Position numbers and translations under genes: made by a program. DNA of 64,000 nt from Cephalopachus bancanus (lineage: Eukaryota > Chordata > Mammalia > Primates > Tarsiidae), in assembly GCA_027257055.1 (NCBI GenBank), contig JAPVLO010000401.1, positions 744,001 through 808,000 on the forward strand, given 5' to 3'. Positions within the stretch are counted from its first letter, which is position 1, and each line of letters begins with the position of its first letter. Shown here piece by piece: positions 1 through 12,798 of this stretch. The notes beneath the pieces were generated by a model. The model made no database searches and had not been told where the DNA came from. It saw only the letters and a program-made list of their open reading frames with translations.

Positions 1-343
1 TTCCCCCAATGGCCCTTCAGTCTGCTTAGTAACGAGTCCTTTGCTTCCATCATTCTCCCAGGAGATGGCCTACTGCCCTCCTTTCTGTACAATCTGGGCA
101 AACCGACTGGTGATGGTAAGGGTAGTTAGTGTCAATGAAGCGGTCCACACAGTTAGAGAGAAAATTTTCGGTAGAGAGTCTAGGCGATTCCCTGGCTTCT
201 CCACACATTTATCCCAACATAGCTCCATGAAGTGATGCACCTGTGCTGTGAGCTGCACCTTCTGCTGTTCGGCCGCCACCGGGCGCTGCAACTCAGCTTC
301 ATCCGCTTCTCCCAGCCCCGCCATTGTCCGCGCAAGGTTTGTT
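1..343 (-). pseudogene. TIMM8B: TIMM8B processed pseudogene, frameshifted, 3' end off the window
   Basis: On the minus strand an ATG at 324 opens an 84-codon reading frame ending in TAG at 70-72. The first 50 residues and the last ~18 match the small Tim protein TIMM8B, a mitochondrial intermembrane-space chaperone that in complex with partner small Tims carries hydrophobic precursors to the TIM22 inner-membrane route. The family signature is a twin CX3C motif. The first (CWDKC, residues 36-40) is intact. The middle (about residues 51-66, positions 126-174) is out of frame: one base is lost near 173, and about four are gained near 125-132, which restores the frame. The second CX3C loses its pairing as a result. 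The open frame is therefore an accident of compensating indels. The two-exon parent appears here without an intron, and about 70 bp of apparent 3' UTR runs off the left edge, so a processed copy is the best reading. No TSD or A-tail can be checked because the 3' side is cut off. Confidence 0.88.
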
Positions 344-477
344 TTTAAATATTTTATATCCTTTTATTCTCACCAACACGATGATATACTTAGTCTTATC
401 TCCAATTTGCCATATTTTCACTTATTTTATTCATATACTTTTTTACTATTAGAATATGGTGTTTGTTTTGTTTTGTT

Positions 478-592
478 TTGTTTTTTTGAGTTGGAGTCTC
501 ACTCGGTCACCCAGACTGGAGTGCAGTGGCTGCTCCCGGCCACTGCAGTCTCAACCTGCTGGGCTCCGGCGATACTTCCGCCTCAGCCTGTG
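478..592 (-). mobile_element. Alu SINE fragment (right arm only)
   Basis: A T-rich tract followed by GAGTTGGAGTCTCACTC and CAGACTGGAGTGCAGTGGC is the reverse complement of an Alu right-arm 3' end. Similarity stops abruptly after the CCGCCTCAGCCTG motif, so the left arm is missing. Confidence 0.85.
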
Positions 593-1619
593 CATGTGTT
601 GATTTTTAAATATGTATTTCTAAACTCTAAAAAATGGAAATGAGGAAGCTGTGAGGAGTTGAATAAGAAGCAAAACTGGGACCTAATTCTGAATACTAAA
701 TCCACATTTACTTATACACACAAGGTTTACTTCCCCCTTTAAGCATAGCTATACACTGGCGAGAGGCGGGTGAATAACTATTGATCACTTTCCTGTCCAT
801 TGCACTGACTGGCCTATTTGTACCTATCCTTATCTGTCTCTCCTCACAGAAACCCTTCCATCTTGCAACTAAAAGTGCATCTTCCCATCCCATTTATTGA
901 GGTGAAGAATAACAGTACTCATGTTTCACAAATATCAGAGATTGTTAGAACCACAGATAAATGTGCTTTGAAATGTTAAATGCTCCAGCATCTGGGCTGC
1001 AAATGACCAGGCAGGAAGGTGCTATCTGTACACTGAAAACTTCCAAAGTTGAAATAGCATGGATTAGAAAGTTTTGTTCCAGTCATTTACTTGCTATTAA
1101 GGACCTTGACCCTGTTTGTTAGCAGTTCTGCTATGGCATTTATAGTCTGCATCTTGTTCATTAAGGTCTAAGAATAGAATTTGGGTATAAGCAAAACTGA
1201 GAGTGTTTTCTCATTTCATGTCCCAAGAATATATAGGGTGTGAAGATGATGAACAGAATGTATTTTTCCATCATATCCTTCACTGGTAAACAAATCTAAA
1301 GATTAAAACTACTCTTTCAGGCTTTCATCTTCTAACTTCAGAAAGAATTTCTGACATCCCTACTGTTAGAACAGCAAATACAGGCTTATCCTAATAATTA
1401 ATTAAACCAGAAGCATCTGCAGAAGGAAGAATCTCTGCTAGAATGTGTCATATTGTCCAACATAAAATATTTGATTCTTTCTTTCAACAATAGAAGTACT
1501 AAATACTAAAACATCGCCTATCAGGAGATAATCTCTCACTGGCTTTCAGTGAACACAGGTATGAGGGAAGACCCTCCCCCAAAATATGAAATTTATTTAT
1601 AAAAAATTATGTATTCATT
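593..1619. other. Unassigned intergenic sequence
   Basis: Ordinary moderately AT-rich sequence. The short minus-strand open frame at 708-893 resembles no family I know. No repeat signature was recognised. Confidence 0.5.
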
Positions 1620-2045
1620 TGTACATGTTTAAATTTCAGACGCCTCCAAAGTACTCTCCCTTTGATGCAGTACACTTATTGAGATGCTTTCTCCACTGTT
1701 CAAAATAGTTCTGAACTCGACAGTTTGGAAGCCTTTTAGTATTTCTGCTGTTTTTTGTTTCACCTCTTCCACATCAGCAAAAAGTTTCCCTTTAAGGGTT
1801 TTTTTAATCCAAGGAAACAGCAACAACAACAACAAAAGTCACTCGGGGTGAGATCAGGTGAATAGAGAAGGTGGGGAATGGGGGTCATACTGTTTTTGGT
1901 CAAAAACTACTGAACACTCAGCCCAGTGTGGGTAGGTGGGTTGTCATGGTGGAAGAACCAGTCACCTGTGTGCCATAACTCAGTATGTTTCTTCTGCAAA
2001 TCTGTGATGCAAATGACCAACCAAAGTTTTTATCTGGAAGTTTTG
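1620..2045 (-). pseudogene. mariner-type transposase remnant (DDE domain C-terminal half)
   Basis: The minus-strand translation reads through the end of a Tc1/mariner superfamily transposase. About 1960-1985 encodes a GDWFFHHDN-like stretch containing the second catalytic aspartate. About 1850-1880 encodes YSPDLTPSDF, which carries the third acidic residue. Further on is the FADVEEVKQKT stretch typical of the C-terminal part (1629-1800). It is clearly dead: there is an in-frame stop just after the LSVQ segment, a frameshift near 1800, and a short CAA/GTT triplet run (about 1819-1834) where a phenylalanine-rich motif is expected. The N-terminal DNA-binding part and terminal inverted repeats were not found. 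Enzymes of this family cut and paste DNA at TA dinucleotides. Confidence 0.78.
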
Positions 2046-5000
2046 AGAAGATTGTGTTTGACTACAGTTTAAACACATAAGAATAAATACACAATTTTTA
2101 ATAAACAAATTCAGGCTTTTGGGTGGTCCCCCCTCACATAGTGACACTGTCAAAGGCATAGTTTATTTGCTCCTGCTTTAAGACCACAGAATGTGAGAAA
2201 ACTCACTTACTGAAGTCTGTGTTACTCAAAGTAGCATAAGTAGGAACTAGAAATTTTTTGGAATTTAAACAAGGAGTATATCTCAGAGAAAGGCCTCTTG
2301 GCTTTCCCAAAATGTTTTAGCAACCTTACAGACTTTGGTGATTAATTATTTTAATATGGTGGTGATTGCAATCTTGGCTTGAAAGGTGCGATAGAAGAAC
2401 ATTTCCAAATATTTATACACATTGAGCCAAAGTTTTAGCAAAAGAAAAAAATTCATAGCTTTCCATTAGAGAGTATGACTACAGAGTCAAATTTATTTGC
2501 AACATCTTTTATGCGTATAGTCATTTAACAACAATCTTAACAAACTACAAGATGACTAAAGAATATAATTCATGTTTTATTTTGGAATTTAAGACCAAAA
2601 TATATTGCCTCCTTGCTTTCACAATGTATAATCCATCTTTGTGATAAAAAAAAAAGTTTTAAGAAGTAAAAAAGCACAATTGCATCTTCTCTTATGGTAC
2701 TTTTTCATTTTCTGATAGATCCGTGTGCAGAGAGAGGGGTTTCTTCCTAAGTAGCTCTAGTGTGTTTCTAGAATCTGCTGGGCTACAGAGGGATGGAGAC
2801 TGGAGAAGAATCGATACAAATCCCATTTAGTGTGACTTGAGTCAATAACCAAGTATGATATGTTGATAATAAAGTCAAATGAATTACTGCACATTTACCT
2901 CACATGCCAGCACATTGTTCACATAAGGTCACAGTAATATTGGCAAAATGTTAAATGTGAGTTTGATACCAACAAAAGAAAAGGTATGTAGATGGAAACA
3001 AATCACAAACATTGCTTTTAATGTAATTATTTTAAAGTATGATATGAATTTGGCTTATATTTCTCTCATCAATATCATAAGCCAAAAAGCACAGATGTGT
3101 AGACTTTAAAGATAAATTTTAAAAAATTTTCAGAGGTGAAATTAAGAAATCTTGTTAAAATAGAGTGAAAAATAATCCTTCTTTTTCTATAAGAGGTGTA
3201 CATTAATTGTTAGAAAACAGAAGAAATAAAGTTACAAGTATATACTTTTGGCATTAATTGTCTATTTAAGCCTTGTATTGTACAGGCACACAATACAAGA
3301 ATTTGTGTTATCTTTTTATTCCTTTATTTACAGTGCCCAAATGAATAACACCAAAACACTTATGTATATGTGTAGAGTTATTATAAATAATTAATTTAAT
3401 AATTTTAACTGTCAAATTTTAATATATTGGACAAGAACTTATTGACTCTCCTTTTACTTTTTAAACTAGCAATTCAAATGCTTGAAATGCTTACTGTCAA
3501 AGAAATATATCTATATTTAAATCATGAGACAATGAAATATTCTTCAAAACCACATTTCTATAATTACCTATTCATTGTAATATCTTTTGAAATAAGAGAT
3601 ATTTGGAGGAAAAAATATGTACAAAGGCATATTCAAAGTCTTCAATTAGTTGAGGACATTTTAGGTTGCTTTGTGGTTAGACTTATCATGCACTTACCCA
3701 TGAAATAGATCCAGGACCAATCTAGGTAGACACTGTAATGAGACTGATACTGGCACATTTTAAGGAAAAAAAGACCTTAAGGGTTCATTTTGAAGATGGA
3801 GTGGTCTGCTTCTCAATGTGACATTTTTCCATGAATGGAACTGTTACGGTAGCTAGGCAATCACTCAGCACAGATGTTGCAGAAACATCTACAGTTTTCC
3901 CCTGGTAGGATTTTTGGGGTGAAAAATGATGACTTGTCAAGGCTGGAGGCCCCAGAGAGACTCCAAAATTTAGGGGTAGTGCATCCCTCTGAAACTGAAG
4001 TCCTACTTCAGAGAAATGCATTATGTATGTTTCCTAAATGCCTGCTATAGGAATTCTCCACAGTATTAAATGATGTAGAAATAATTACAATGTCTCTTAA
4101 AAGCTTAGTTAAGAGTGTAAACCTCCTTAATACATCAGTGTAGACTAGAACTCATATAAAATAAGTTGTCATCTGTCTGCAACATATTAAAATGATAACT
4201 GTTTTAATCTGGAAAAAATACTCTCCAGAAAACTGTAGAGGTCACTTTTTTCCTGATTCAGTAAACATCAGAAAATTTTCTAATTAATTATTTGGTTTAC
4301 AACTACTCTGATTCTGGGACTTTGTAAAGCAAGAATAAATTTACTGATTGTTGTATAGTTTTATTCTGTAAGAAGTGACAGTGAATGGCCTTTTCTCTTT
4401 TCTGTGGGTCAAGAGGGCACTACGTTAGCCATTGCATTCTCCAGGCTGGCTGTATTGTCTTGTGCATTGTAGTAGTCCCTAAAATTCATTACATAAATGT
4501 AGGGGATAATTAAATCAGTCATTTGAGAATTTGGCTAATGCCAATCAATTCCCCATAGGCTAAATACTTTTAAGTGGCTGAAAATGGAGTTACAGAATGT
4601 GTAAAACTACTCCAGTTCAGAAGTGCTTCTAACAAGTGATTGCTACATTGTGAAATGCTGCCTGAAAAACATCAACTGGTCATTCCCACGTAACTTCAAG
4701 CAAAATTTATTTTATTTGGAAGTCTTGTCTATGAAAAAACACAGGAGGAATTTTAGAAAAGGCAGGCAAAGGCCCCTGAGGAAACAACATAAATTACAGA
4801 GAGATTGTGTGCTCAAGTTAAGTCCTATTACTCAAAATCATAGTATGTTAGGTTCCTAATCTCTCAGTGCCCAACAGTGGAAGGACATAGCAAAAATAAG
4901 AAAGTATAACTGTGGAAAGTTTAACAGTCTGAAAATGAGGTAAAATATAGAACAATTACTTTTTGAGGGCAGGCATAATAACTCAAAAGGTATTGGGGCT

Positions 5001-5700
5001 ATTTAATATATAAGCAACAAGCCTAGAATATCTCAATGGCACTTGAGGGCATCTCTCCCTTACTGGAGAATTCTACCATCATTCTGATTATAAAGATGAT
5101 TCATGAAAATCTTGCATTCTGTTCACTTTGTTCAAAACAGTAGAAAATTTGTAATTTCTGCAAAATAGTTAGATCATAAAGTAACTAAATGTTTCTTATT
5201 GTTAGAGCAATTTTTTTTACTATAATAAAAATATATGCGTACTTCAGTAGTCAGTTGCAGAGATCATTTCATTGTGACTTAGCATCTCTGCCATACATTG
5301 TTAAAAGAAATAGTAAGTAACAAGCCACCAGGTGATGAGTACTTGTCTAGCTAAGAATATCTTTGATAATAACCCTCTTAGAAGACAGGTATAATATTAA
5401 ACTAGTGTGAACATCCAGTCCAATTCCAGCTAGTTGGGATCAGGGCTCATTTTGGTATACTGATGTCTGTGCTGTACCAGTTGCTACATATATTGAATAT
5501 CATTCCTTCATCAGAACCAGACTCCACTGACTCAAAATCGTTCTGTAGTAGGTCCTTATTTCTGTAGTAGGTCCTCACAATGCCTCCACCCTAGACTTGA
5601 CTCAAAAGTCTTAACAACACACTCCATACCTGGTCCCAAGCTAACAGGGGCACAGATAACACTGTGTCACATGATATTAAACAAAGAGGTTTTCCATTCC
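2046..5700. other. Unassigned AT-rich sequence, no gene seen
   Basis: About 3.6 kb in which I see no gene, RNA gene or confident repeat. The 5' half of the mariner element could extend into 2046-2340 but is not readable by eye. Open frames at 3427-3708, 3785-4021 and 4623-4859 match no family and have the composition of chance frames. A small direct repeat of TCTGTAGTAGGTCCT occurs twice at about 5541-5575. Confidence 0.5.
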
Positions 5701-5709
5701 AACACTTTC

Positions 5710-5769
5710 CAGTTGTGGAACCTTGAACAGCTAATTAGACTCACTTTGCCTGAGTTTCCTCACTTTTAA
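5710..5769 (+). repeat. MIR SINE fragment
   Basis: The GAACCTTGAACAG...CTGAGTTTCCTCA core is the conserved MIR centre (consensus CCTCAGTTTCCTCA). Short and diverged. Confidence 0.55.
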
Positions 5770-5804
5770 AACAGCTTTATTGAGAGATAATTCACATACC
5801 ATAT

Positions 5805-6367
<563 letters not shown>

Positions 6368-8390
6368 ACCATATAATTCACCCATTTAAAATATACAATA
6401 CAAAGGTTTTTTTGTTTATTCACAGATATGCGCAACTATTATCACAGTCAATTTTAGGACATTTTCACCACCCTCAAAAAGGAAACTTGTGTCTTTTACA
6501 CATCATCCACTTAATTCCCCACTTGCTCCAACCACAAGCAACGATAAATCTAATTTTTTATCTCTACGGATTTACCCATTCTGGAGATTTCATATGAATG
6601 GAATCATATAATATGCGGTCTTTTACAACTGGCTTCTTTCACATATCACAATTTTTCAAGGCTCATCCATGTTATAGTATACATCAGTGTTTCATTCCTT
6701 TTTATAGTTTAATAATATTTCATTAATTGGATATTTCACATTTTGTTTATCTATTCATCTTTTTTCCTTTTTATGAAATTTCCTCTTTACCCTTCATTAT
6801 CCTTACCAATATTGAGAATTAAACCAATTTTACAGTCTCTATTGCTATTAACCCACACACCTATTCTTCATATAATACATGAGCAGTCTGTGTTTACTGC
6901 ACATCTATTCTTATGCCAGAGACTTTGAATACAAACATATGTTCCTTATTTCTCTCCTCAGTGGGCACACCATCTAATGGTCCATTATGTCTTTCTCTAA
7001 ACTGTCCATTCATCTGTTGATGGATATTTGGGTCGTTTTCATTATTTGACTCTTACAAATGATGCTGTCGTAAGCATTCATGTACAAGTTTTCTTGTGTG
7101 TGGACTTAGCTTTTATTTCTTTGGGCATATCTAAGAGTGGAATTGGTGAGTCATATGGTAACTCTATGTGTAATCATGCAAGGGACTTTCAGGCTGTTTT
7201 CCAAGGTAAACACCATTTACATTCCCACCAGCAGTGTATTGGGTTTCAATTTCTTCTTGAACTTACTAAAACTTTTTGTCTGAATTGTTTATTCTAGTCA
7301 TTGAAGTGGTTGTAAGTGGTCTCTCTCATTGTGGCTTTATTTGCATTTTTCTGATGACTAACTGATAAAAGCTAGCATCCTTTCATTTGCTTATTGATCA
7401 TTTGTACATCTTTTTTGGAGAAAAGTCTATTCAGATCCTTTGTCTATTTTTTAGTTGATTATTTGTCTTTTTTATTATTGAGGTATGAGTTCTTTAAATA
7501 TTCTGAATATGAGTCCCTTATCAAATATATGATTTGCAAGTATTTTCTGTCATTCTTTAGGTTGTGTTTTCACTTTCTTGTTAGTGTTCTATGAAGAAGA
7601 AAAGTTTTAAATGTAGATGAAGTCCAAATTATCTGTTTTTCTTCTTTGTTGCTCATACTGTATCAAAGAATCTTTTGTCAATTTTGAGGTCATGAAGATT
7701 TTCGCTATGTTTTCTTCTAAGAGTTTTTTAGTTGTAACTCTTGTAATTTAAGTCTGTGATATGTTTTGAGTTAATTTTTGTAGATGGTATAAGGAAAGGA
7801 CCCAACTTCATTCTTTTGTATGTGTCTATCCTGTTGTTCCCAGGACCATTTGTTGATCTATTCTTTTCCCATTGAATGGTCTTGGGATCCTTGTGAAAAA
7901 TCTGTTAACTAACGACACGTGGTTTTATTTCTGGACTCTCAATTTAGTTCCATTGATCTATATGTCTATCCTTGTGGCAGTACCATACTATCTGGATTAC
8001 TGTCGCTTTGTACTAAATTTGTAATACTGAAGCATGAGTTTTCCTACTTTGTTCTTAGAATTGTGTTGGCTATTTTGTGTCTCTTACGATTCTATATGAG
8101 TTTTGGAATCAGCTTGTCAATGTATACAAAAGTTTAAGTGTGATTCTGATAGAAATTGCATTAGAGCTATAGTTTAACTTGGGGAACATTGCTATTGTAA
8201 CAACTGTAAATCTTTCAGTCTGCAATCTTTTCTGCTTCTTTAATTTTTCAACAATATTTTGTCATTTTCAGAGTGTAAGATTTGCATTACTTGGATTGAA
8301 TTTAGTCTAAGTATTCAATCTTTACGATGTTCCTGTGAATGGGTTATTGCAAATGAAGTCAGTTCCTTTGCGAAGAGATTAGAAGCTATG

Positions 8391-8476
8391 TTTTATTGCC
8401 TTCCTCTCCCCCGTGCTAAATCTCTGACACAGGGCTATGGTGCTGGAAGGGGGGATTATGGTAAAATTCTCTCCAA
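8391..8476. other. Unassigned sequence before the Alu insertion
   Basis: Sequence beyond the recognisable L1. Together with 8801-9220 it may be an older, unidentified interspersed repeat now split by the Alu. Confidence 0.35.
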
Positions 8477-8493
8477 CTGACACCCTGTCTTTA

Positions 8494-8783
8494 TTTTTAT
8501 TTTTTTGAGTTGGAGTCTCACTCTGTCGCCCAGACTGGAGTGCAGTGGCTGCTTCCGGCCACCACAGCCTCGACCTGCTGGGGCTCTGGCGATCCTTCCG
8601 CCTCAGTCTTCCCAGTAGCTGGAACTACAGGCGCGCGCTACCACGCCTGGCTAATTTTTTGATTTATTGTAGAGATGAGGTCTCACCAACTTGCCCAGGT
8701 GGGTCTCGAACCCGCGGGCTCAGGCAATTCACTCACCTCAGCCTTCCAAGGCGTGGGATTACAGGCTGAGCCACCGATCCCAG
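8494..8783 (-). mobile_element. Alu SINE, full-length dimer, 17-bp TSD
   Basis: Complete antisense dimer. The head complement GGCTGAGCCACCGAT lies at the right and the T-rich tail complement before GAGTTGGAGTCTCACTC at the left. It is flanked by perfect CTGACACCCTGTCTTTA repeats at 8477-8493 and 8784-8800. Noncoding Pol III SINE mobilised by L1. A perfect TSD suggests a fairly recent insertion. Confidence 0.97.
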
Positions 8784-8800
8784 CTGACACCCTGTCTTTA

Positions 8801-9364
8801 GAAGTTGAGTACTAGGTGGAATATGAGGACAGCCAGTGGTCTTTTATTTCGGCTTGCCTCCGCTGTCATGAAACTACCACCTCATGAGCAAGGTGATGGG
8901 GTACCAGTATTCTCAGTGGCACTGCACCCAACATAAGACCTCCATTACATGAGTGGGAGCTGGGTCTTAGAAGAGAGCACTCACCTCATGACAACGCTCA
9001 CCAGAAATTTAGCCTCAGTACCAAGTACCTGGGGGCAAGAGGAGAAATGCTGACCACATGCTTTTCCCTGAAAAAGAAGCCCTGTGCTTATGGCTACATT
9101 AGACTGAAGTGAGGTCTTCGGCTTGCTGAGCTGGGAGGGAAGGGACAGGGAGTGGGGTTCCTTAAAATGCCACCAACTCCTGTTTTCTTACAGAATTATA
9201 TAGATTTTCTTGGATAGAGGTTGATTCATTTGGTATATTCCTTTAGGACAATTTCCAGAGGGTTTAAATGGTTGCGTTTTTATAATTTTCACCAATTTTG
9301 CTGGAGAGCAGTTTTGCTAAGCTCTTCACACTGTCATACCAGCATATGACAAGTATTTTTAAAT
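8801..9364. other. Unassigned sequence, GC-richer than its surroundings
   Basis: 8801-9220 is noticeably richer in GC than the flanks and reads like an old LTR or MER element, but I cannot name it. No coding signature. Confidence 0.35.
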
Positions 9365-9490
9365 TTTCTCATTTTAAAAATAGGGAATATAGTTTATTTC
9401 ATGGTATTATTGTGAGGATTAAATTAGTTAATATATGCAATGTGCTTACAACAAACGCCTGCCACAGAGTAAGGCATTAATTATTTCCTA
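9365..9490 (+). repeat. MIR SINE fragment
   Basis: ATTGTGAGGATTAAATTAGTTAATA followed by a CTGCCACAGAGTAAGGCATTAA-like end is the 3' half of MIR. Confidence 0.7.
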
Positions 9491-9879
9491 TTAATGATAA
9501 TTGTTATCATTATCTTATTGATTATCATGATAGTTACCATCACCAGTGTAGTGGTAGGTTGAAAACACAGACTCTGAAGAAAATGCTAGCAATGCTTTTT
9601 AAAAAATTAAGTGTGCCTATTTTTTATAAAAGACAATGAACACCCAAGAGCTTTCCCCTTCTCAAATAAAATACAGCACTCTGACCTACATGTATTTATT
9701 TGGTTCTTCTCACCAACCCATTCTCTTATTTCCCCAGTTCAGGTGAACGTTGTATTTAATCTAACTCATGTTGGCTATTTTGAATTATATTAATAAAAAT
9801 TTTAAAACATGTTTTTTGAAGATTTAGTCCAGGGATTGCAAACTTGTGGCTCTTGACTCATATGTATGTATAGGTAATA

Positions 9880-9976
9880 ATAGTAAGTATACTGGAGCAT
9901 TTACTATGTTCAAGGCACAATTCTTTGTTAATTAACTCATTTATGTCTCGTAATACCCTAAGGAGTAGGTAATCCT
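9880..9976 (-). repeat. MIR SINE fragment, cut by an Alu
   Basis: GGAGCATTTACTATGTTCAAGGC and TTAATTAACTCATTTATGTC correspond to antisense MIR. It ends exactly where the Alu TSD begins. Confidence 0.65.
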
Positions 9977-9993
9977 GCAAAGCCTGCATTTTA

Positions 9994-10297
9994 TTTTATT
10001 TTATTTTATTTATTTATTTTTTGAGTTGGAGTCTCACTCTGTTGCCCAGACTGGAGAACAGTGGCCGCTCCCGGCCACCGCAGCCTCAACCTGCTGGACT
10101 CCGGTGATCCTTCCGCCTCAGCCTTCCAAGTAGCCGGAACTGCAGGCGTGCACCACCACGCCCGTCTAATTTTTGATTTATTGTAGAGATGAGGTCTCAC
10201 CAAGTTGCCCAGGCGGGTCTCGAACCCATGGGCTCAGGCAATCCACTCACCTCAGCCTCCCAAAGGCGCGGAATTACAGACTGAACCACCGAGCCTG
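9994..10297 (-). mobile_element. Alu SINE, full-length dimer, 17-bp TSD
   Basis: Antisense dimer with a TTTTA-rich tail, flanked by GCAAAGCCTGCATTTTA at 9977-9993 and again at 10298-10314. The TSD is perfect. Same GAGTTGGAG/GCTGA head-and-tail diagnostic positions as the other young Alus here. Confidence 0.97.
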
Positions 10298-10314
10298 GCA
10301 AAGCCTGCATTTTA

Positions 10315-11759
10315 AACCCCAATGTTATTCCATTTATATAAGATGCCATGTCTCTATCTGTGTTTACATATATGTGTAGAGAAATTTTCTTCAACGTGTA
10401 AATAGAAGTTGCATCCAGATGGTGGGATTTGTATAGTTTTTTACTTTCTTTTCTATGTTTTTAATTGTTGTTTTTAATTTTTTTTCACAATGAGCATGTA
10501 TCATAACTAGAAAGAATGAAATAAAAGTCCTAGTGCAACTCTGCAGGCAAGAGCAAAACTGAGTTGTTTTTTGTAATAAGTAATGCCCAGTGACAAAGGT
10601 AACTATTTTGAACTCTTGTATTATACTATTTTGAACCTTGCTCTGACTTCCATAGCATATTTTGTTATGATGAAATTAGAAATTAGACAAAATATGTTCA
10701 ATTAATGTAATTAATTCTATTTAGTGCAAAATGTATGTGGGAGAACTCTATACTATGCACTTGTTTCTCTCATTTTCTCAAGCCTGACCAAAGTCTATTT
10801 CCTGAGTTCATAAGCACTTAACCATACCTGATGTTCAAACTTAATTTCTGGAAAGACGCATTCAGTCTGCTTAAGGGTATCCTTGCTCTCAATGTGATAT
10901 CAAACACTGTAATCTTCCTAGATAACTGAAGGTGAATTCTCTAGTACTTGCCTTTATCCCTTTCAAGTAAAATGGAAACGCTGTTTTTATTAACCAAGAA
11001 AATATATAGAAATAATGTATTCATGTCTTTTGTATAGACTTCATAAAATATGCTTCTGTTTTTTCTTTTTTCTAGTTACAAAAAGGAAACTAAAGCACAA
11101 TATTTTAAAAGGAGAATAAGACAAAATGACATCTGATCCAAGTAATTTCCAAATGTAAAATGAGACCTAAAAAGTCTCTTCAATTCTGTAATAGCTGAGC
11201 TAAAGCTACTTTAGAATGTGATGGCAATTTTTAACACTAGCACTTCAGTGAGGGTTTCAAATACTTTTAATGTTTCCTCATTTATCATTCTCTTATTGGC
11301 CAATATTTTTGCTAATGTGAAAAAGAACTTGAACATATTTAATTTATACTAAAGTAAATGCCTGTGATCCCAGCCCAAGTTTAAAGGTTAAGTTTAATGA
11401 GTAATTATATATTATTAGAAGGCTGGATCCAAAGAAAATAGTTAATAAGTCTTTGCTGAAAAATCAAATTAATAATTTATCTATCAAATGGATGCTTTAA
11501 AATTTTTGAGTGGCAAGGAGTCTGAAATATAAAGTAGGAAATAAATCCTGAAATATATGCAAGCAATCAGATTTTGGCAAAGAATATAGTTAATATGACC
11601 CAGATGCCTTACATGATGCTAAAGATTTTAATCAGCCAAAAAAGAAAATATTTATAAGGGGGAAAAATAAAACACTATACTGTTATGAGATTTTGTCCAT
11701 ATATTTCAGAACGGATAGTCCAACTTTTAATTAACTTGTTCTTTCCCTGAACTTATCAC
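10315..11759. other. Unassigned AT-rich sequence
   Basis: About 1.4 kb without a gene or repeat that I can recognise. Only short chance open frames. Confidence 0.5.
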
Positions 11760-11825
11760 TAATTAAATTATCTAAATCCACAGAGTTACAAAGTGGGAGA
11801 GCTAGGATTTCAATTGAAGACTGTT
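11760..11825 (-). repeat. MIR-like fragment
   Basis: CAGAGTTACAAAGTGGGAGAGCTAGGATTTCAA resembles the antisense MIR segment around its GTGGCAGAGCTGGGATT core. Confidence 0.5.
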
Positions 11826-11849
11826 TACAAGAATAAAAATGCTGAAAAA

Positions 11850-12060
11850 AAATCTAAATGTTCAATCCTAGGGACTTAGCTAAATAATAAAAGATAAGAT
11901 CATGCAATGAAATATTATCGAGCTATTAAAGGCATTCTACTGATGTGGAAATAGTGGGAAAGCAAGCTATAAATATCTGGAAAAATTACATTTCTGTTTT
12001 AAAAACTGCAGTATATATACACCCAAGAAAATAGGTCAAAGGGCCTACTTCGGTATTGTA
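11850..12060 (+). mobile_element. Old L1 (L1MC/HAL1-like) 3' fragment
   Basis: CTAAATGTTCAATCCTAGGG, then ATGCAATGAAATATTATCGAGC and AGCTATTAAAGG, follow the order of the C-terminal ORF2 and 3' region of old L1/HAL1 elements. Heavily diverged. Confidence 0.55.
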
Positions 12061-12130
12061 GCAGCAGCTTTACTGGGGAAGTTTTGTCTTTATTCGTTTA
12101 AAGTTTCTGATTTCCCCCAAAAATTATATC

Positions 12131-12497
12131 AGTTTACTAGTATGCCATAACACAATACCACAGAATAGATGGCTTAAACAACAAAAATGCATTTTCTCGC
12201 AATTTGGAGCCTGGAAGTCAGTGATCAAGATATAGCAAAGTTGTTTTCTTCTGAGGCCCTTCTTGGTTGTCTGTTCCCCACTGTCTTCACATGGACTCCC
12301 TTGGTGTGTATCTGTGCCCGGATTTTCTCTTTTTATAAGGACATCAGTTATAGTGGATCAGGGCCCACCCAAATGAGCTAATTTTAAATTATTATCTCTT
12401 AAAGACCCTATTTCCAAATATAGTCACATTCTGAGACACAGAGGGTCAGGACTTTAACAAATGAATTTTGAGGAGACACAATTTCGTCTATACAACA
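12131..12497 (-). mobile_element. MLT1-type MaLR solo LTR
   Basis: Antisense LTR recognised from TGGCTTAAACAACAAAAATG (12172), TTCTTCTGAGGCCCTTCTTG (12247), TATAAGGACATCAG (12335) and CACATTCTGAGACAC (12425), in the consensus order. No internal region remains. Confidence 0.8.
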
Positions 12498-12736
12498 ATG
12501 TTCGTATATTCCTTCTGCAAAGAGAAATATGAGAACTTCATTTCAATAAGATAGAGAGGAAAAAAATAAATAACCCTTTCTCTCAATATTATAATTAATT
12601 AATTGGTCTTTTTGTTTATAAATCAATCTCTTTGGTTATTACAAGTTTGTCCTTTCAAATCTTTTTTAACTCTGTCTAAACTTTGAAGCTCCAGCATAGA
12701 CTTTTTTTTACATTAGAAAATATAGTTTACTTAGAA

Positions 12737-12738
<2 letters not shown>
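12498..12738. other. Unassigned sequence
   Basis: AT-rich, no recognised feature. Confidence 0.5.

Positions 12739-12793
<55 letters not shown>
12739..12793. repeat. (GA)n microsatellite
   Basis: About 27 uninterrupted GA units. Confidence 0.98.

Positions 12794-12798
<5 letters not shown>

Noticed and set aside
3785..4021. Minus-strand 78-codon frame as a small gene or pseudogene
   Set aside because: No family resemblance and no supporting features nearby.
5541..5580. Short direct repeat CTGTAGTAGGTCCT
   Set aside because: Only two units of about 20 bp, a common slippage product with no further structure.
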